A stretch of 64,000 nucleotides of DNA. It comes from Streptomyces sp. A 4/2. GTDB lineage: Bacteria > Actinomycetota > Actinomycetes > Streptomycetales > Streptomycetaceae. A program made the translations under genes and the position numbers. Location of the stretch: positions 124,001 through 188,000 of the forward strand of contig NZ_CALNVW010000037.1 in the NCBI RefSeq assembly GCF_940670765.1, read 5' to 3'. Below the pieces are notes generated by a model, which worked only from the letters and a program-made list of their open reading frames with translations, was not told where the DNA came from and did not search any database. Below, piece after piece: positions 34,385 through 43,165 of this stretch; position 1 is the first letter of the stretch; every line of letters starts with the position of its first letter.

Positions 34385-35428
34385 ATGCATATTTCAGGTA
34401 CGGACAGGAGTGCCCGGACCACGGTTTTCACGCCGCGAATCGAAGCTCTTCTCAGGGAACATCGCGGCGCCGAGGTGTTCCGCCTGGATTCGGGGACCGT
34501 CGGGGTTGCGGGACCTGCCCTGATCGATGAGATTCTCCGCAGCAGGCCGGCCAATGAATTCGAACGCCCCACCTTCAAACCATTGCAGGGAAGATCCATC
34601 ACCAGGCCGGAATCGTCCGCCCTGATGCGGGCTGTTTCTCAGGACGTCCGGGCCGCTTTGAGGAAACCCGACCCTGCTCCGGTCGATCTTTCCGGGGAAT
34701 GGCCGCACGTGGGGCATACTTATCTTCGCGATCTTATTTTCGGCTCCGACCCTTTTCGACTGCGTGTTCTCATGGACCGCAAGCTGGAACTGACGCCCAA
34801 ACTGACCTGGACGGTCATCGGAACCGGCGCCGCGTTCCCTCTCGCCGGTCCGGACGCGCCGGTGTCCGGACTCGCCGCCCTCACTGCCGCCGCCGCGAGT
34901 TACGGCGACCGCCGTCATGCCATGGGCCTGTACCGCAGGGCCGCGGCGCCGGTCTGCTTCACGGTCTCCGCCCTCGTCACCAACGCCCTCTGGCTCGGAT
35001 CGCCCTTCCCCGACGACGTGTCGAACCGGGACATCCTGCTGGAGAGCCTCCGGTTGCTGCCGCCCTCGTGGAACCTGCTGCGGGTGGCCTCCCCGGAGTT
35101 CGCCGCCCTGGACGACCGGATCGGCGTGAGCGACGACGTACTGATGCTGCCGCTGCTGACCCACCGTGACCCGGCGATCTGGGACGACCCCGACGCGTAC
35201 CGCCCCGAGCGGTGGACCGGTGCCGACCCCGACGACCACCCGGGATATCTGCCCTTCGGTCATGCCAACGAGCGTTGCTGGGGGCGCCACATGGTCATGC
35301 CGCTGGCCGAGCGGCTGCTCGATCTGCTGCGGGCCGACGGACTGGCGGTGAGCCCCGAACAGACCTCGGCGCGGGTGCCGCTGGCCGGCCTGATGGGGGT
35401 CACGGGGGTGCGGGTGACCCGGCGGTAG
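34385..35428 (+). CDS. Cytochrome P450, atropopeptide cross-linking enzyme
   Basis: The 347-residue protein is short for a P450 (usually about 400). It keeps the ExxR pair (Glu220-Ser-Leu-Arg223), YRPERW (272-277) and the haem loop FGHANERCWG (291-300) with the axial Cys298. The I-helix region (about 188-205) lacks a clear acid-alcohol AGxxT motif. It follows the AWYIWY precursor in the same direction, so it should make the C-C and C-N aromatic cross-links of the core. The ATG at 34385 was chosen for the TTGGAGAT purine run and the absence of P450 features before it. Redox partners are not encoded nearby. Confidence 0.92.
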   Translation: MHISGTDRSARTTVFTPRIEALLREHRGAEVFRLDSGTVGVAGPALIDEILRSRPANEFERPTFKPLQGRSITRPESSALMRAVSQDVRAALRKPDPAPVDLSGEWPHVGHTYLRDLIFGSDPFRLRVLMDRKLELTPKLTWTVIGTGAAFPLAGPDAPVSGLAALTAAAASYGDRRHAMGLYRRAAAPVCFTVSALVTNALWLGSPFPDDVSNRDILLESLRLLPPSWNLLRVASPEFAALDDRIGVSDDVLMLPLLTHRDPAIWDDPDAYRPERWTGADPDDHPGYLPFGHANERCWGRHMVMPLAERLLDLLRADGLAVSPEQTSARVPLAGLMGVTGVRVTRR

Positions 35429-35465
35429 CCGCGCCGGCCGGACGACGCTGCTTTCCCGACACGGC

Positions 35466-36284
35466 CTAGCCGTTCCATATGTGCTGCCTGGTCGTCGCCT
35501 GGTGCCACACGGTCTGGAAGGCGAGGCGCAGGCAGGCGGCGAGCGCCGGGTGCTCGATGAACAGGGCGGTGGTCTCGCCGGTTCCCGCCACCGGGTCGGG
35601 CATGTCGCACAGCACCAACGAGGCGTCGGCGATGACGAGTTTGAGCGGCAGGGTCTCGGTGAAGCGGGCTTCCTCGCCCGCTTCACTGAAGCGCTCGACG
35701 TTCTCCAGGACCTCCGCGTCGGCCAGCGCGTCGTGCGTGTACACCGCGTGCACCGTCCCGTTGGCGCGGCGCAGCCGACGGGTCGCCTTGATGCCCGTGG
35801 TGTTGGCGGCCGGTGCGACGAACGGAGGCATGCAGAAGGTGAGCAGCTCGCTGGTGGCCTGTTCCTGGATGTCCGCGAACCGGTCCGCGATCTGCCGCGG
35901 GTCGCGCAGGACTTCGATGTAGTCGAGCGGATCGGTGTGTACGCGCCCGTCGGACCAGAGCGGCAGCAGCGTCGCCGTCAGCCCGGCCGAGATCCGCTCC
36001 ATCTGTTCCAGGGACTCCCGGCGCCGGTTCATCAGCCGGGCGAGCGCGAGCTCCGGTGCCACCGCGCCGAAGGTGGCGACTTTACCCCGGTGGGCGACGG
36101 CGAGTTGGGCGCGGACGAGCCCGTCGAGCACGTCGTAGATCCGCTGTCTCGGTACGTCGGCCGCACGGGCGACCTGCGCCGCTGTGTACGAATCACGCCT
36201 GACCAGAGCGAGGTAGACACGTGCCTCGTAGCGTGAGAGGCCGAGTTCGACGAGCTCGCTGACCGACTCTTCGTCCGACTCCAT
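35466..36284 (-). CDS. TrmB-family transcriptional regulator
   Basis: The 272-residue regulator has an N-terminal TrmB winged helix (ELGLSRYEARVYLALVRRDS, then VPRQRIYDVLDGLV). A helical linker and a C-terminal phospholipase-D-like effector region follow (LTFCMPPFVAP, KLVIADASLVLCDMPDP). It converges on the P450 gene (38 bases between the stops) and diverges from the S53 peptidase. It may control either of those units, but that is position-based inference. MESDEES was taken as the start since the HTH begins soon after it. Confidence 0.87.
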   Translation of the reverse strand: MESDEESVSELVELGLSRYEARVYLALVRRDSYTAAQVARAADVPRQRIYDVLDGLVRAQLAVAHRGKVATFGAVAPELALARLMNRRRESLEQMERISAGLTATLLPLWSDGRVHTDPLDYIEVLRDPRQIADRFADIQEQATSELLTFCMPPFVAPAANTTGIKATRRLRRANGTVHAVYTHDALADAEVLENVERFSEAGEEARFTETLPLKLVIADASLVLCDMPDPVAGTGETTALFIEHPALAACLRLAFQTVWHQATTRQHIWNG

Positions 36285-36542
36285 GGCCGCCACCGTATAC
36301 GGGTGAGGGCGGCCCGGGACCGCCGGTGATCCAACCCATTTCGGGGGCAAGCCTTTACCTCAGGCTTGCCACACACCTGTTGTAGGAGACGGGCAGGCGT
36401 TCTAACTTCGTTGCTGCCACCACTGAACCGGGTGGCATCCCGTTCCGTGCATTGTCATGCACCGGACAGGATTGCGACAGGTTCGACAGGCACCTCCGAT
36501 CGTCCCCACCGGACGATTCAACCCCCCATGGAGGGAAGTTCC

Positions 36543-37790
36543 TTGAACGCGAAGAGAACCCTTGGTCTCGCGGGACTGACGAGCAAGGCCGGCACCGTGC
36601 TGATCTCGGCCGCGGCACTGGTCACCGGCGGAATGATGGCGGTGGCCCCCGCCGCCTCCGCGCAGACCACCAACGCACCGTCGGCCGGTGCCGGTGTGCA
36701 GCGGGTCTGTGCCCAGCCCGCGAAGCCCGGCATGATGGCGTGCCTGGCTCTCGCCCGCACCGATGTGATGCAGCACCTCGGCGTCAGCCCGAAGGCCGCC
36801 CCGTCCGGTTACGGCCCCTCCGACCTGAAGAGCGCCTACAACCTGCCGACCGGCGGTTCGGGTGCCACCGTGGCGATCGTCGACGCCCAGGACGACCCCA
36901 ACGCCGAGTCGGACCTCGCCACTTACCGTTCGCAGTACGGTCTGCCGGCCTGCACCACGGCCAACGGCTGCTTCAAGAAGGTCGACCAGAACGGTGGCAC
37001 CAGCTACCCGACGGCCGACGCCGGCTGGGCCGGTGAGATCTCGCTCGACGTCGACATGGTCAGCGCCGTCTGCCCGCAGTGCCACATCCTGCTGGTCGAG
37101 GCGAAGTCCGCGACCATGGCCAACCTCGGCACCGCGGTGAACCGCGCGGTCACCATGGGCGCCAAGTACGTCTCCAACAGCTACGGCGGCTCGGAGGACT
37201 CCACCGACACCAGCGCGGACTCCTCGTACTTCAACCACCCGGGCGTCGCCATCACCGTCAGCTCCGGTGACAGCGGCTACGGCACCGAGTACCCGGCGGC
37301 CTCCAAGTACGTGACCGCCGTCGGCGGCACCTCGCTCAGCACCGCGAGCAACAGCCGCGGCTGGTCCGAGTCGGTCTGGGGCTCCAGCTCCGGCGGTGAA
37401 GGCGCGGGCTCCGGTTGCTCCGCCTACGACGCCAAGCCGTCCTGGCAGAAGGACACCGGCTGCGCGAAGCGTTCCGTCGCGGACGTCTCCGCGGTGGCCG
37501 ACCCGTACACCGGGGTCGCGGTGTACGACAGCTACCAGGACCAGGGCTGGAACGTGTACGGCGGCACCAGCGCCTCGTCGCCGATCATCGCATCCGTGTA
37601 CGCCCTCGCGGGCACCCCGGCCTCGGGCACCGTCCCGGCCTCGTTCCCGTACTCCCACACCTCCTCGCTCAACGACGTCACCTCCGGCGCCAACGGCAGC
37701 TGTGGCAACTACCTCTGCAAGGCGGGCGCGGGCTACGACGGCCCGACCGGTCTCGGCACCCCGAACGGCACCGCTGCGTTCACCAAGTGA
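36543..37790 (+). CDS. Secreted S53-type (sedolisin-like) serine peptidase
   Basis: The 415-residue protein has a long signal peptide (cleavage near ASAQT, about residue 40). A short propeptide and an S53/S8-type catalytic domain follow. Visible are GATVAIVDAQDDP, GWAGEISLDVDMVSAVCPQC with the Glu-Asp pair of the sedolisins, VSSGDSGYGTEYPA (oxyanion Asp region), and GGTSASSP with the nucleophile Ser. The pro-domain is much shorter than in kumamolisin. TTG was chosen as start because GGAGGG lies eight bases upstream; an ATG five codons earlier has no ribosome site. The enzyme acts outside the cell. Confidence 0.88.
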   Translation: MNAKRTLGLAGLTSKAGTVLISAAALVTGGMMAVAPAASAQTTNAPSAGAGVQRVCAQPAKPGMMACLALARTDVMQHLGVSPKAAPSGYGPSDLKSAYNLPTGGSGATVAIVDAQDDPNAESDLATYRSQYGLPACTTANGCFKKVDQNGGTSYPTADAGWAGEISLDVDMVSAVCPQCHILLVEAKSATMANLGTAVNRAVTMGAKYVSNSYGGSEDSTDTSADSSYFNHPGVAITVSSGDSGYGTEYPAASKYVTAVGGTSLSTASNSRGWSESVWGSSSGGEGAGSGCSAYDAKPSWQKDTGCAKRSVADVSAVADPYTGVAVYDSYQDQGWNVYGGTSASSPIIASVYALAGTPASGTVPASFPYSHTSSLNDVTSGANGSCGNYLCKAGAGYDGPTGLGTPNGTAAFTK

Positions 37791-37827
37791 GCTGAGCACC
37801 ACCTGAGTCGTACCGACGAACGGCGCA

Positions 37828-37868
37828 GGGTGTGGGCCCGGGGGAATCTCTCCCCCGGGCCCACACCC
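37828..37868. terminator. Strong bidirectional terminator (S53 peptidase / response regulator)
   Basis: A perfect 18-bp stem (left arm 37828-37845, right arm 37851-37868) with a five-base loop lies between the two converging genes. Confidence 0.85.
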
Positions 37869-37889
37869 ATGACAGCCAGGCAGGGACCG

Positions 37890-38537
37890 CTAGCCTCGGT
37901 CGAGATAGGCCAGCACCGCAAGCACCCGCCGGTTGTCGTCGTCGGAGACCGGCAGGCCGAGCTTGCCGAAGATGTTCGAGGTGTGCTTCGCCACCGCCCG
38001 CTCGGTGACCACGAGTTGACCCGCGATGGCCGCGTTGGAACGCCCCTGCGCCATCAGCTCCATCACTTCCCGTTCCCGGGGCGTGAGGCTGCCCACCGGC
38101 TTGTCCTGGGCGCGCCGGGACAGCAGCTGCTGGATGACCTGCGGGTCCATCGCCGTACCGCCCGCGGCCACCCGGCGTACCGCGTCGATGAACTGGTCCG
38201 CGTCGAACACCCGGTCCTTCAGCAGGTATCCGACGCCCCCGGTGCCGTCGGCCAGCAGTTCGCGCGCGTACAGCTGCTCCACGTGCTGCGACAGGACGAG
38301 GACCGGCAGTCCCGGTCGGGCGCGCCGGGCGGCCAGGGCGCACTGGAGGCCCTCGTCGGTGTGCGACGGCGGCAGCCGGACGTCGACGACCGCGACGTCC
38401 GGCTGCAACTCCGCTAGTGCTCTGGTCAGTTCGGGGCCGGTCTCGACCGCTGCGGCGATCTCGAAGTCGTACGCCTCCAGCATCCGGACCAGGCCGTCTC
38501 TCAGGAGGAAGAGGTCTTCGGCGAGGACAACGCGCAC
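37890..38537 (-). CDS. LuxR-type (NarL-family) response regulator
   Basis: The 215-residue regulator has an N-terminal receiver domain with acidic pocket Glu7-Asp8, the phospho-acceptor Asp52 (VAVVDVRLPP) and the conserved Lys in YLLKD. A C-terminal LuxR HTH follows (LTPREREVMELMAQG, ERAVAKHTSNIFGKLGL). The GTG start lies inside the 3' end of the sensor-kinase gene (37-base overlap), so the two are co-expressed. The likely target is the divergent MMPL exporter promoter, by position only. Confidence 0.93.
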   Translation of the reverse strand: MRVVLAEDLFLLRDGLVRMLEAYDFEIAAAVETGPELTRALAELQPDVAVVDVRLPPSHTDEGLQCALAARRARPGLPVLVLSQHVEQLYARELLADGTGGVGYLLKDRVFDADQFIDAVRRVAAGGTAMDPQVIQQLLSRRAQDKPVGSLTPREREVMELMAQGRSNAAIAGQLVVTERAVAKHTSNIFGKLGLPVSDDDNRRVLAVLAYLDRG

Positions 38538-39811
38538 GGAATCTCCATCGTCACCATGGTCGGGCCGCCGGCAGGGCTGCTGACGGCCAGTACGCCGTCG
38601 AATGTACCCAGTCGGCGTTCGATTCCGCTCAGCCCCGACCCCTTACCGATCACCGCACCCCCACGGCCGTCGTCGGTGACGGACATCCGCAGCATCCCGT
38701 CGGCGTGGTGGATGTCCACCCAGATCCGGTCACCACCGGAGTGCTTGACCGCGTTCGTCAGCGTCTCACTGACCGCGAAGTAGGCGGCCGACTCCACCGG
38801 GGCTTCCGGCCGTCCGTCCATGTCCACCTCGACCTCGGTCCGCACCGGCAGCCGCAGCGCCAGAGCCCGAACGGCGTCCCCGAGACCGCGTTCGGCCAGT
38901 ACCGGCGGGTGGATGCCGCGCACCAGGTCGCGCAGTTCCGTCAGGGCCTCGGCCGACGACTCGCGGGCCATCGACAGCAACTTCTTCGCCTGCGCCGGGT
39001 CCTTCTCGATCAGCGCCTCGACGGTGGAGAGGTTCATGCCCATCGCGACCAGCCTGGCCTGCGCCCCGTCGTGCAGGTCCCGCTCGATCCGGCGCAGTTC
39101 GGCGGCCGAGGAGTCCACCGCGTCGTGCCGGGTCTCGGTGAGCCGGTCGATGCGCCGGCTCAGCTCGGCCTCCTTGGTGGGCGCGAGCGTCCCCTTCGTG
39201 ATGCTGAAGTGCAGGTTCACCAGCTGACGGCCGAAGCGCATCCCGAGCGCGATCCAGCAGAGACCGACCAGCCCGGCGAAGAGGGCCGTGGTCGAGTCAC
39301 TGACCGGCACGAAGTCGAACCAGAAGCTCTCGGTACCGCCGTTGCTCAGCGGCTTCCACAGGCCGAGGAAGATCACCAGCCCGAAGATTCCCTCGCCGAG
39401 CAGCCCGGGGGCGAGCAGCGCGACGGCCGCGCCACCCGACATGTCGACCAGCATCCACAGGAGGTCGCGCCAGGTGGCCGGGTCCTTCAGCAGGAAGGTG
39501 CAGCGCTCGACCTGTCCGGTGATCCCGGGCCGCAGGCCCTGCGGGAGCGGCCGGTACGGCAACGGAATGCGCGTCCCCGCCCACGAGGCCGCCAGTAGCC
39601 GCCGCTGATTGGCGTGGGCCCTGACCATTTTCAGTACGGCGGGCGTGGTGAGGACACCGATCCCGACCGGGATCAGGGCGATCGAGGTGACGGCCAGGGT
39701 GTAGAGCGTGACCGACCCGATGAGCGAGAGCAGCCCCAGCGCCAGCCCCTGTCCGGCCGCCACCACGGCGTCGCGCGCCTTCGCCGCCCTGGTCGGCTTG
39801 GTCGCCTTCAT
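38501..39811 (-). CDS. NarL-type sensor histidine kinase
   Basis: The 436-residue kinase has an N-terminal putative sensor domain with about four membrane helices (for example LALGLLSLIGSVTLYTLAV and TTALFAGLVGLCWIALG). A HisKA_3 dimerisation segment carries the phospho-histidine in ERDLHDGAQARLVAMGMNL. The HATPase domain shows TNAVKHSGG and GKGSGLSGIERRL. It precedes and overlaps the response regulator gene and is divergent from the MMPL gene (230-base gap). The MKATKPT start was chosen because upstream sequence is not membrane or domain-like. Confidence 0.92.
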   Translation of the reverse strand: MKATKPTRAAKARDAVVAAGQGLALGLLSLIGSVTLYTLAVTSIALIPVGIGVLTTPAVLKMVRAHANQRRLLAASWAGTRIPLPYRPLPQGLRPGITGQVERCTFLLKDPATWRDLLWMLVDMSGGAAVALLAPGLLGEGIFGLVIFLGLWKPLSNGGTESFWFDFVPVSDSTTALFAGLVGLCWIALGMRFGRQLVNLHFSITKGTLAPTKEAELSRRIDRLTETRHDAVDSSAAELRRIERDLHDGAQARLVAMGMNLSTVEALIEKDPAQAKKLLSMARESSAEALTELRDLVRGIHPPVLAERGLGDAVRALALRLPVRTEVEVDMDGRPEAPVESAAYFAVSETLTNAVKHSGGDRIWVDIHHADGMLRMSVTDDGRGGAVIGKGSGLSGIERRLGTFDGVLAVSSPAGGPTMVTMEIPCALSSPKTSSS

Positions 39812-40041
39812 GATGTTCCCCTCGTTCCCGGCCGGACGTGTCACCGGCCTGCGCCCAGTGTGACCGCAACGGCAGGCCAGGTCATTGGGCCCGGCCCCCG
39901 GACGGGGGTGTACCTGGCAACACCCCACCGGCCTCGCCCTACGGCTCTCCGGAAGGGGGCCTCGACGGCTGGGGCGGCGTGCGTCCCGTTCCTAGCGTGG
40001 AGACCCAATCAACCGACGCATATTTCTGGGGGAGACACGCC

Positions 40042-42162
40042 ATGAGGCTCAACCTCGCGGCTCGTATCGGTGTGTGGAGCGCACACCACCGCAAGACGGC
40101 CGTCTTCGGCTGGCTGCTCTTCGTCGTGCTCGCCACGGGCATCGGCGGGGCTTCCGGCATGGTCGACATGTCCGAGTCGGAGAACGGTGCGGGTGACTCG
40201 GCGCGGGCCGCGCAGATCCTGGAGGACGCGGGCCTCACCCGCCCCGCCGGTGAGATGGTCATGGTCTCCGGACAGGGCGCCGGCGACTGGCGGGCGGCGG
40301 CAGCCGACCTGCGGACGGCGGTGCACAGGACCGGCGCGGCACAGAACCTCGCGGAGCCCGTCCCCTCGAAGGACGGCAAGGACGCGCTGATCACCTTCGA
40401 CATGAAGGGCGACGCGGCCACCTCCGCCGACCGGGTGCAGCCCGTCATCGACGCGGTGGCCGGGGTACGGGCGCACCGGCCGGACGTGAAGATCTACCAG
40501 TTCGGCGAGGCCAGCGCGGGCAAGCAGCTCTCCGATCTCCTCTCCAGCGACCTCCGGACGGCCGAATTCACCGCCGTACCCCTGGCGTTGGGCATCCTGC
40601 TGGTGGCCTTCGGAGCCGTGGTGGCGGCCCTGCTGCCGGTCGGTCTCGCGCTCACCGCGTGCATGGCCGCGTTCGGGCTGCTGTCGCTCGCCAGCCACCA
40701 GCTGCACCTCTTCCAGACCACGTACTCCGTGATGTTCCTGATGGGCTTCGCCGTCGGCGTCGACTACTGCCTCTTCTATCTGCGGCGCGAGCGGGACGAG
40801 CGGGCCGCGGGACACGACGCCGAGACGGCGCTGCGGATCGCGGCGGCCACCAGCGGCCGGGCCGTACTCGTCTCGGGGCTCACCGTGATGGTCGCCATGG
40901 CGGGGATGTTCCTGTCCGGGCTGATGCTGTTCAAGGGATTCGCGCTCGCCACCATCATGGTCGTCTTCATCGCGATGCTCGGCTCGGTGACGGTCCTGCC
41001 CGCACTGCTGTCCTGGCTGGGCGACCGGATCGACGCGGGCCGCGTACCGCTGCTGAACAGCCGGGGCAGGAGGGGCGCCCGGCAGAGCGGGGCGGTCGCC
41101 GGGAAACTGCTGCGGCCGGTCCTGGCCAGGCCCGCGTTCTTCGCGGTCGGCGCGGTGGTCGTCCTGCTCGCACTCGCGGCGCCCGCGCTGGGCATGAAGA
41201 CCGAATCGCTGGGCCTGGAGAAGCAGTTCGGCTCGTCGTCGGAACTGTCCGTCGCCTACCGGCACATCGCGCAGACCTTCCCCGGCGGCCCCGCCCCGGC
41301 CAACGTCGTGGTCAAGGCCGCCGACATCGGCTCGCCCGGGGTACGCAAGGCGCTCGCCACCTTCGAGGAGGCGTCCGACAAGGTGACCGTCCACCAGCGG
41401 CAGAACGTCGCGGAGATCGAGGTACCGCTGCCCGGCGGCCGGGCCGACCTGACGAAACTGCGCGAGGACCGGGTACCCGCGGCGTTCGAAGGGACCGGAG
41501 CCACCGCGTACGTCACCGGGGACCTGGCAGGATCGGTGGACTTCACCGGCCAGCTGAAGCACGGCATCGTCCCGGTCTTCGCCTTCATCACGGCGGTGAC
41601 CTTCCTGCTGATGCTGTTCTGCTTCCGCTCGTACGTCATCGCGGTGACGTCGGTGCTGCTCAACCTGCTCTCGGTGGCCGCCGCGTACGGGGTGATGGTC
41701 GCCGTCTTCCAGCACGGCTGGGGCGCCTCGCTGATCGGCTCGGAGAAGGTCGGCGCGATCGAGTCCTGGTTGCCGCTGTTCGTCCTCGTCGTCCTCTTCG
41801 GACTGTCGATGGACTACCACGTGTTCGTGGTGTCGCGGATCCGGGAGGCGCACGACCGGGGGATGACCACACGGGCGGCGGTGGACGAGGGCATCCGGCG
41901 GACGGCGGGCGCGGTGACCGGCGCGGCCGTGATCATGGTCGCGGTGTTCTCGGTCTTCGGGACGCTCTCCATGCAGGACATGCAGCAGATGGGCGTCGGC
42001 CTCGCGGTCGCGGTTCTGCTGGACGCGACGGTCGTGCGGATGGTGCTGCTGCCCGCGGTGATGACGCTGCTGGGTGAGCGCAACTGGCGTACACCCAAGG
42101 GTGGTTCGCGGCTGCCGGAGGCGGAGCACGGGGAGGAGCGGCGGGTCGCCACCGGTGTGTGA
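40042..42162 (+). CDS. MMPL/RND-type membrane exporter
   Basis: The 706-residue protein has the MMPL arrangement: one N-terminal helix, an extracytoplasmic loop, five helices, a second loop and a further helix bundle. Key segments are YSVMFLMGFAVGVDYCLFYLRRERDE and VLFGLSMDYHVFVVSRIREAHDRG, which carry the conserved Asp of the proton relay. Such proteins export lipids or antibiotics by proton motive force. The adjacent two-component system may regulate it. GGGGGAGA precedes the ATG at proper spacing. Confidence 0.92.
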   Translation: MRLNLAARIGVWSAHHRKTAVFGWLLFVVLATGIGGASGMVDMSESENGAGDSARAAQILEDAGLTRPAGEMVMVSGQGAGDWRAAAADLRTAVHRTGAAQNLAEPVPSKDGKDALITFDMKGDAATSADRVQPVIDAVAGVRAHRPDVKIYQFGEASAGKQLSDLLSSDLRTAEFTAVPLALGILLVAFGAVVAALLPVGLALTACMAAFGLLSLASHQLHLFQTTYSVMFLMGFAVGVDYCLFYLRRERDERAAGHDAETALRIAAATSGRAVLVSGLTVMVAMAGMFLSGLMLFKGFALATIMVVFIAMLGSVTVLPALLSWLGDRIDAGRVPLLNSRGRRGARQSGAVAGKLLRPVLARPAFFAVGAVVVLLALAAPALGMKTESLGLEKQFGSSSELSVAYRHIAQTFPGGPAPANVVVKAADIGSPGVRKALATFEEASDKVTVHQRQNVAEIEVPLPGGRADLTKLREDRVPAAFEGTGATAYVTGDLAGSVDFTGQLKHGIVPVFAFITAVTFLLMLFCFRSYVIAVTSVLLNLLSVAAAYGVMVAVFQHGWGASLIGSEKVGAIESWLPLFVLVVLFGLSMDYHVFVVSRIREAHDRGMTTRAAVDEGIRRTAGAVTGAAVIMVAVFSVFGTLSMQDMQQMGVGLAVAVLLDATVVRMVLLPAVMTLLGERNWRTPKGGSRLPEAEHGEERRVATGV

Positions 42163-42181
42163 ACCGTGACGGGCCGCGTGC

Positions 42182-42213
42182 GCCCCGCATGTCCTCCAGA
42201 GGACATGCGGGGC
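42182..42213. terminator. Bidirectional terminator (MMPL / winged-helix gene)
   Basis: A perfect 15-bp inverted repeat (GCCCCGCATGTCCTC and its complement) with a two-base centre lies 20 bases after the MMPL stop, between convergent genes. Confidence 0.75.
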
Positions 42214-42265
42214 TCACGCGCGCGGTCGCCGGGCGTGGGGCGCACGCGCGCTGCCGCCGGGGCGG

Positions 42266-42793
42266 TCAGGGGGCGTACTTGTACCCCACCCGGCGCACCG
42301 TGTGGATGGTGTGCCGGTGCTCGCTGCCCAGCTTGCGGCGCAGCCGGGCCACATGGACGTCCACGGTCCGGCCGTCGCCCACATGCCCGTAGCCCCACAC
42401 GGTGGTCACCAACTGGTCCCGGCTGTGCACGCGTTGGGGATGTGCCACGAGGTGGGCGAGCAGTTCGAACTCCAGGTACGTCAGATCGAGCAGCCGCCCG
42501 TCCACCGAAGCCGTGCGCTCCACGGTGTCGATCACGACCGGGCCTTCGGGCCTGTTACCGGCCGGAGCCGGGGCGGGCCGGTGATCGGCCGGTACGAGCA
42601 CCAGGTACCCGATCATCGGCGGCTGGCCGGGGATGCTGGGCAGAGTGTGCTGCGGTGCGGGCAGCCAGGTGGCACCCGGCGGCAGGAAGTCGGCGACCGG
42701 GACCACCTCGTCCCGGTCCACCGCCCGCAGCCGGTGCCGCTGGGCAGGGACGGGGGTGGCGGTCGCAGCGGAGAAGGAACGGGTGTCAGCCAT
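42266..42793 (-). CDS. Stand-alone OmpR/PhoB-type winged-helix DNA-binding protein
   Basis: The 175-residue protein carries a C-terminal trans_reg_C winged helix (LDLTYLEFELLAHLVAHPQ, RDQLVTTVWGYGHVGDGRTVDVHVARLRRKLG, IHTVRRVGYKYAP). The first ~75 residues are Pro-rich and do not form a receiver domain, so no phosphorylation site exists. It lies downstream of glnII on the same strand, separated by a repeat array. The target is unknown; GlnR itself is a different OmpR-type protein with a receiver fold. Confidence 0.88.
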   Translation of the reverse strand: MADTRSFSAATATPVPAQRHRLRAVDRDEVVPVADFLPPGATWLPAPQHTLPSIPGQPPMIGYLVLVPADHRPAPAPAGNRPEGPVVIDTVERTASVDGRLLDLTYLEFELLAHLVAHPQRVHSRDQLVTTVWGYGHVGDGRTVDVHVARLRRKLGSEHRHTIHTVRRVGYKYAP

Positions 42794-43052
42794 GAGTGGT
42801 CAGCTCTTTCGCGCGGAGAGGTCGTCGAGGGGACGTACGTCGTGCGCGCCGGCCGAAGGCTTCGAAGAGGTTTTAGGGGGCCGGCGCCTGTGTCGCGCGG
42901 CAACACACTCGGTCGAAGTCATGATGCTGACGGGACGGCCAGAACGGTTCGAGGTCGCTGCGACCGGTCGAGGTGTTCTGGAAGCGGGCCATGTGCCCAT
43001 TGAACCAGATACCGCCGGGCGGCAGCAGGCCCCCGGGGCACGCGGGACGTGC

Positions 43053-43109
43053 CGAACACGCCCGGGGACGTCCCGAACACGCCCGGGGACGTCCCGAACA
43101 CGCCCGGGG
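43053..43109. repeat. Tandem 21-bp repeats downstream of glnII
   Basis: The 21-bp unit CGAACACGCCCGGGGACGTCC occurs twice perfectly, with a third partial copy of 15 bases. A degenerate unit may precede it. It lies in the 372-base gap between glnII and the winged-helix gene. A rightward frame through it would encode a PNTPGDV repeat, but nothing supports translation. Confidence 0.85.
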
Positions 43110-43136
43110 GCGCCCGCCGTAGTGGCGGGTGCCCCC
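43106..43136 (-). terminator. glnII terminator
   Basis: A 13-bp stem GGGGGCGCCCGCC / GGCGGGTGCCCCC (one G-T wobble) with loop GTAGT lies 29 bases beyond the leftward glnII stop. Confidence 0.65.
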
Positions 43137-43165
43137 GGACCAGACCCTCTGCGACTGCCGGCGGA

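Noticed and set aside
43049..43115. Rightward peptide repeat PNTPGDV
   Set aside because: It is only a translation of the 21-bp DNA repeat, lies antisense to the glnII downstream region, and has no translation signals of its own.
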